Below are positions 41,445-47,173 of a DNA stretch of 47,173 bases, piece by piece. The DNA comes from Gnetum montanum (taxonomy: Eukaryota; Streptophyta; Gnetopsida; Gnetales; Gnetaceae). The translations under genes were made by a program, and so were the position numbers. The notes under the pieces were generated by a model that did not search any database, was not told where the DNA came from, and worked only from the letters and a program-made list of their open reading frames with translations. The stretch lies in assembly GCA_015680685.1 (NCBI GenBank), contig MNCI01005472.1, positions 64,001-111,173 on the forward strand. The letters run 5' to 3'. The number at the start of each line of letters is the position of its first letter. Within the stretch, counting starts at the first letter, position 1.

Positions 41445-42454
41445 CTTAGTTGTTTGTGCGCTGCGTAGAACATAGGAAATCATTCATATCATTGGAACGT
41501 TAGAACAAATCCTTAGGGTTAATCAAAGAAAGATAACATAATGGTACATTGCACACCAAACAAGACAAGATATCTTCTTCTTTGCATTAGAGCACTTCAC
41601 CGCCTAGGACTAACATAAGAGGCAGTCGGCGGCATAATACACGTAACTAGGATCAACCAGTTCCTCAATAGTTTCGTGTGGTATATATACTCATCCTGAT
41701 GAGTATGTACCCGATTTCACCTTTATTCTCCACGAAGAGAACAACTGCATTGGAAAGACTTGGAGGGTAACATAGTGTTGCCTCCAGACCAATCAGTTCC
41801 CAACATGCTCCTTCGTGCTCTCACACAAATATGCATGCTGCTTTTATACGTAGAATACGTTGGATGCAATCATGACTCAAGGGACTATCATCCCAAAGAA
41901 GCACAACGTCAAAGGGACTTGCGACAAGAGAGATACCATACATCCTTGAAAGGTAAATGGCCCCATGACGCTCCGCATGTTTTGAGCGAAATTGAGGATG
42001 GTGAACCTGCTTCAACAGGTTCCCCACAAAATGATGTTCCTCCTCCTGACATTGGTTAAGAGGTAGTATATCAAAACCTCCACTCTACTATTGACAACCT
42101 TGGTTCTAATACCCACGAACACGAAGTGTTCAATGAAGGAACACGAACACACGAAAGGATGGACATTTTGATCGTGATCACGACCAAGGTCGAGACCACA
42201 AAAGAAAAGGTAGAAAACATCATCATGGCAATGGTTCTCCTTCTTCTTCACCTTCATTATCACCTTCACCCTCTCCTTCAGTGTTTGGATGCAGTCATAG
42301 AAAAACCAATCACGAGGATAAGGGAAAATGAAGTGAAAGACATCGATGAGACAGTCGAGAACAAGGACAAGGGCACTATGAGGAATCAAGGCATAGAATA
42401 TGGGTACTCAATGATGAGTAATAAAATTTCATTTGCACGAAGCTCTAGCTGGTT
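41445..42454 (+). mobile_element. Leader and presumed gag N-terminal region of element C
   Basis: A frame from 41760 (99 codons) is hydrophilic, and near 42150-42320 another frame encodes a basic, His-rich then Ser/Pro-rich stretch (GSPSSSPSLSPSPSPS). Neither shows the Gag core seen at 1067-1561, so assignment to gag rests on position after LTR and PBS. The block ends at 42455, where sequence of opposite orientation begins. Confidence 0.4.
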
Positions 42455-42684
42455 TATCTAAGGAATGACTGAATGTATTTGAAAGTTTTCGGTTGACAGG
42501 TGATTCCTTGGATGACCCTAACTTTATCTAGGTCTACCTCTATTTCTAAATGTGAAACCTTATGCCCAAGTACTACACCTTCTTGGACCATTAAATGGCT
42601 TTTCTGCTAATTGAGCCTTAAGTTGGTTTCTACACATCTTTTTAGCACTTGCTCTAATCGGTCCAAGGCTTGGTCAAAACTTGT
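42455..42684 (-). repeat. Inverted repeat arm 1 at the RT/RNase H junction
   Basis: About 230 bp whose reverse complement aligns with 45022-45250 at about 85% by eye, from GTTTTGAC(C/T)AAGCCTTGGA to TCATTCCTT(A/G)GA. Both arms encode the end of RT (SFDQALDRLEQ-type). Confidence 0.85.
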
Positions 42685-45021
42685 TCGATAAGTGGAGAAG
42701 TCGTCCATAAAGACTTCCACTTTGTTTCCTATCTACTATTGGAATATGCTTAGAACTAGGCGTTGAAACGTTGCAGGCACATTGCACAAGCCAAAAGACA
42801 TTTTTTTATGTGCAAACATTCCCCAATGGCTAGTGAACGTTGTCCTGGCTTGATCTTCTAGGGCTATTCGTAATTGGTTGTATCCACTATAGCCATCCAG
42901 AAAACTATAATAGCGATGCCCTGCTATGGTGTCTAAGACTTGGTCAATGAATGACAACGGAAAGTGATCCTTAAATGTTGCCATGTTCAATAGCCTAAAA
43001 TCTATGCACATCCTCCATTTGCCTCCCTTTTTAGGCACGATCACCAGAGGGCTAACCCATTCGCTATCAACAATGGGATATATAAACCTAGCCTTAAGAA
43101 GTTGTTCTATTTCTTCGTTTACTACTTGCTTCAATTTTGGGTTCCATTGCCTTTACGGTTGTTTTAGAGGTTTCATGGAGGGATCAATGTAAATCCTATG
43201 TTGGCATATCCTAGGATCTATTCTAGTTAATTCGGGATATGACCAGGCAAAGGCTTTTGACCACTTGTTTATTACTTTTAGTAGTCTTCCTTTCTGTTTG
43301 GAAGCAATTCTTACATTGATGATTACTGGTTTTCCATTTTCAAGGGTTATATATTCCAGACCAGTTGGCAATGGTTTCAATTCTAGGGGCTCTTGTTTGA
43401 ATTTTTCAGGAATTTTCAACTTCCCCCATTTGATGTTTTCAAGGTTAAGGCTTGGAAGTTGGTAATGGACTTGCTCTAGTGCATCTATGCTTTCAATGTA
43501 AGTGCAAGTTATTCCCTTAGTTAGTTCCATGCACATTAGTGAATTCCTCTCTTGATCAGCTATTAGCCACTGGGTGTCTTCTTGTCATGTAGCTACTGCA
43601 TACAAGCACTTTTGTATGTTAAATATCTTGTGCACACCGGTTGCATGCAGGCAATGATAAACTTTGCACAACCCATGATCTCTACACATAATTATACCCT
43701 CTATCATTGTATGCGATTCATGGAACCTTCTTCTTCTCGATCTTTCCAAAAGTGTTCTCCTTAGATATTTCTAGGGAAAGATTGTGGATTCCTAGGTGTG
43801 CATCTATAGTACTTAGCCATGCCCTCCCCATTATTATTGGGAAGTCCCCTTTACCATCATTCACTTATGTCACTAGGAAATCAGCTGGGTACGACCACCC
43901 ACACACAGTGGTAACGATGTCCTCCACCAGTCCCAAGGGAATAGTGATGGACTGGTTGGCAACTCTAGGTGAATATTGCTCTTCTTTAATGGAGGCAGGT
44001 TCCAGGCTTTGTAAATTTCTTGTGATATTAGGTTGACTCCAGAACCTAAATCCAGAAGAGCTTTGCATGGCTCATTCCCAACGATTTGGAGATAGTTTAG
44101 AGGGCTTCCAGGATCAGATAATTTCCTGGGAAGGTGGCCAACCTTAATCCAGTCAGTAACGACATGTGTTAACATAACCATATGCATTGAGCTTGGTGTT
44201 TGGTTCAAAGGGGACTTTGAAGCTTTATTTGATGGGGATGTGTTCAAAGGCTCAACCGCTTGTGGTTGTAAGGGCTTGGTTGGACTGTTGGTTTTGAAGA
44301 AAGGTCTTTTCTTCATATGGTTGTCAGAACCAATAGCGGATTAAGGATTCATAGCCGTCGTGGCATTGCATTGTTGCGGTTGAGTAGGGAGTTCCCCTTG
44401 CATTGTTGTAGTGGGTGGTAATGGAGCTATTGGTGTGAGAGTTACGGATGGATTTGAATGATGGTACGTTTGTGGGTTATCTCCCTTGGGAGAAGGAGTT
44501 CTATAATACTCACGAGCTTGGTAGTGATGTTGTGGTGTAACGTGACTAACAGAGTCACGTAGAGATATTGGATGCTACATGTAGTAGCCATATGGGTCTG
44601 GTTGCCAGTAGGGGTACTGTTGCCTTGGTGGTGGCATCCCCCATGACTATGGGTATTTCCATTATTGATATTTCTCAACATATTATGGTGGAGTTTCACT
44701 TGGATAATATGTTAAAGGTTGGTGGAACTGCTTTGAGTTACCCTGGGGATAAGGTAACCATCGAGGTGCCTACCGTTTATTAAGTCGTGGGTTGAGTGCA
44801 TACACCCCAAACTCTTGTAGATGTGAGATCACTGGGCAACATCTCTTAGGATGGTCGTATTGGCATATCTCACATCCACCATCATTGTCTGTGTCTGAAT
44901 CCACAACCTCTTCTATGATGGCCATTTTTCCCTTACCCTCGTTATGTGCATTTTCCACTTCTCTCTTTTTCTTTTTGTCATGGTCACTACCTCTCTCCGT
45001 AGACTCCTTTATAATTTTAAG
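42455..45021 (-). pseudogene. Inverted gag-protease-RT block of an Athila-like element
   Basis: On the minus strand the order is gag C-terminus (about 45021-44770, acidic, with CEICQYDHPKRCCP, a Cys/His knuckle-like motif), Pro/Gln-rich linker, protease (LLDLGSGVNLIS near 44050, Asp-x-Gly site), pre-RT linker with FAWSYPEL (43153-43536) and RT (42455-43134: KKGGKWRMCIDFRLLN, FLDGYSGYNQ, FGLCNVPATFQR, and FMDD at 42700-42708 after two TAG codons). Protease would cleave the polyprotein and RT copy the RNA. The block lies opposite to the LTR, RNase H and integrase around it, and is broken by several stops. Confidence 0.85.
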
Positions 45022-45250
45022 AACAGTTTTGACTAAGCCTTGGACCAATTAGAGCAAGAGTTGATGCATAGAAACTAATTTAAGGCTCAACTGGTAGAAA
45101 AGCCATTTAATGGTCCAAGAAGGCGAAGTACTTGGGCATAAAGTTTCATAGGCAAGAATAGAAGTAGACCCAAACAAAATTAGGGTCATCTAAGGAATCA
45201 CTCAGCAACCGAAAACTATCAAAGACATTCGGTCATTCCTTGGACACAAT
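45022..45250 (+). repeat. Inverted repeat arm 2 at the RT/RNase H junction
   Basis: Counterpart of 42455-42684. Here the reading continues to the right into RNase H, whereas arm 1 loses homology at 42455. Confidence 0.85.
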
Positions 45251-47173
45251 GGCTACTATAGGAGATTCATTGAGAACTTCTCCAAGATTGCCAAACCATT
45301 GGTAGAGCTAATAAAGAAGGACGTATCATTCAAATGGACTAGGGAATGTGAACGAGCATTCCAAACTCTAAAACAAAAGCTTGTAGAAACTTCCGTTCTA
45401 CAAGCTCCTAACTAGTCTAGACCGTTCCATATAATGATCGACGCATCCAATTATGCTTTAGGAGCCGTACTTACATAGTTAGATGACCAAAAACGTCCTT
45501 ACTACATCCACTATGCAAGTAGGAGTATCTTTAGTGCACAACTTAACTACACAACTATAGAGAAAGAGTTAATGGTTGTAGTGTTTGCACTTGATAAGTT
45601 TAGGCACTATGTGTTATGTTATAAAGTATTCATCCACACAGATCATAGTGCAATCTGGTTCCTCATGAATAAGCCAACGATTAGCCCTTGTATTATATGA
45701 TGGTTGGTAATCCTATAGGAGTTCGATTTAACGATGGTCGATCGAAAAGGCACCGAGAACATAGTTGTAGATCATTTATCTTAGTTGCATTGGGATAGCA
45801 AAGAGGATGAATATGTAATGTCTAATCATTTTCCTGATGAAGCCCTCTTTGTCAATGTAGTAAATAACCAACCATGGAGACGAACTAGTATAGTAGCATT
45901 CTCACCTATCTCCTTACCCAAAAAACAACACAAGAGTTGGAATTTAGGAAGAAATAATAGTTTCTTCATAAAGCCACATACTTCATGGAGATCAACGGAC
46001 AACTTTACAAAGTTTGTCCTGATGGCTTGGTTTGATGGTGTGTGCCCGAGGTAGACCAACTGAGAGTTCTTCAAGATGCTCATGAGGGCCCTTGTGGGGA
46101 TCAGTATGTGGGGAGACGAACAACTATTAAGATCTTACTTGCAGGATATTACTGGCCAACATTATTTTGGGACATCCATCAATTTGTTCAATCTTGTGAG
46201 CACTGTCAATGTGATGGGGGAATGACTACTAGAATGGAGGATCTACAACAATGGATTCAACCATTACAACCTTTCGACATTTGGGGAATAGACTTTATGA
46301 GGCCCATTACACCAATGTCCAATGGAAAAGCTTACATTGTAGTTGTCATAGACTATCTAATGAAATGGGATGAAGCAGCTATTGTTATGAACTGCAGATC
46401 ATCTACAACTGCATGATTTGTGCAACAACAAATCATAAATAGGTTTGGTGTGCCATGTGCACTTATTTCAGATAATGGAACACATTTCACAGGTGCAAAT
46501 TTTCGAAAGTTAATGCAATGCTTACGGGTTGAACATAAATTGACTACACCTTATCACCCCCAAGCTAACGGACAAGCTGAGGTCACCAATAGGGAGATCA
46601 CTAAGATATTGACAAGGACAATTAGCAAGTGTAGGTGAGATTGGAGCACTAAACTGAATGATGCTCTTTGGGCATACCACTTCACTTAGAAACTCCCTAT
46701 AGGCTACTCTCTCTATGAGTTAGTGTACGAAAAGCTTCCAACGCTGCCAATTCAAACCGAGCTTCCTATATTATCAATGGCTTGTGACCTCCACCTCGAT
46801 CTTAATCTAGCACAAAAACAAAGTTTGGCAACTTTAAACGTGCTAGACAAAAACTGATTAGCTACCTTGTCATCAAATGAGTTGCATAAGGCATATAATA
46901 AGCAACATTATGACTTGGAGATTCGAAAGGTTAAGTATCAACCAGGAGATAAGGATCTCTACTGGAACCCCACACATGTGCCATAACACACAAAATTTCA
47001 AACATTGTGGGAAGGACCTTAAATTATTCATACAACCTTTCCTTCAGGGGCCATGACAATATACAAACTTGAGAGACCTGATAAGAGATTGTTAGTCAAT
47101 GTGCAATAGACCAAACCTTTCCATGAATTTAGAACGGTCAATGCACATAATACCTCTGAGAAGGGACAACCCT
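45022..47173 (+). pseudogene. RT end, RNase H and integrase of element C
   Basis: Thumb/RNase H (about 45220-45800): SFLGHNGYYRRFI, WTRECERAFQTLKQKL, IDASNYALGAVL, YTTIEKELMVVVFALDKFR. Integrase (about 46030-46980): the zinc region HEGPCGDQYVG has Gln where the second His is usual, with Cys pair CEHC; the core keeps D (WGIDFMRPI), D (SDNGTHF) and E (ANGQAEVTN). The C-terminal KVKYQPGDK segment continues to the window edge. There is no second RNase H, consistent with Athila rather than Tat. Stops include TAG at Gln sites (VLT-Q and LLLQEF positions near 45478 and 45715) and TGA at an Arg site. The frame also shifts. It is inactive. Confidence 0.88.

Noticed and set aside
42012-42389. 125-codon minus-strand ORF in element C leader
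   Set aside because: The plus-strand reading is more Gag-like (basic, Ser/Pro-rich); the minus frame has no motif.
42455-45021. Simple inversion by recombination between two pre-existing inverted repeats
   Set aside because: A normal element has only one RT/RNase H junction; the duplicated arm needs either a staggered break or a second source copy.

Overview
The window is nuclear DNA of a land plant, almost certainly a seed plant with a large, repeat-rich genome. Three things point there: nested Ty3/gypsy LTR retrotransposons of the Athila and Tat types, fragments of plant-type LRR and RLCK kinase genes with short GT-AG introns, and two exons of a mitochondrial pyruvate carrier gene. The species is not identifiable from the sequence; a gymnosperm-like genome is possible but unproven. 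No rRNA, tRNA, CRISPR or bacterial-type gene was found.

Layout. 1-1561: an LTR beginning inside a decayed gag, both on the minus strand. 2545-3572: an LRR receptor pseudogene. 3573-5844: a 1.13-kb tandem duplication carrying the leader and gag start of a minus-strand Tat-like element (A), fused to the LRR gene so that a 300-codon gag-LRR chimera stays open. 5886-7135: LTR of A. 7136-9432: the 3' end of an Athila-like element (E) with its LTR, then internal sequence of another (F). 9433-26189: a giant Tat-lineage element (B) with long LTRs, gag, protease, RT, RNase H, a second archaeal-type RNase H and integrase. 26185-29571: a second copy of 5936-9432 that still carries the empty insertion site of B, followed by the LTR of F (29827-30637). 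30638-40610: the only gene-like stretch, with a 5'-truncated LINE, an RLCK-VII pseudogene, a small gag-protease fragment and MPC1 exons, all minus strand. 40611-47173: an Athila-like element (C) with an inverted gag-protease-RT block.

The most unusual object is inside B. Between protease and RT lies a 5.3-kb stretch bordered by good splice signals (GTAAGT at 15006, TTTTGCAG ending at 20285). It resembles the intron known between protease and RT in Ogre-type Tat elements. On its opposite strand sits a gene of nine exons (15728-19861). All eight introns are GT-AG, 69-247 bp long, and every junction keeps phase, giving 1,088 codons before the terminal stop. I do not recognise the protein. Its only interruptions are four TAG codons. 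A second, poorer antisense coding stretch lies between integrase and the 3' LTR, where antisense ORFs of Tat elements are usually reported.

Decay. In-frame stops in B and its antisense gene are overwhelmingly TAG (17 of 21 counted), as expected if CAG codons, which are CHG methylation sites, were deaminated. The primer-binding site of C differs from the usual Athila-type sequence only by C-to-T and G-to-A changes. None of the elements looks autonomously active.
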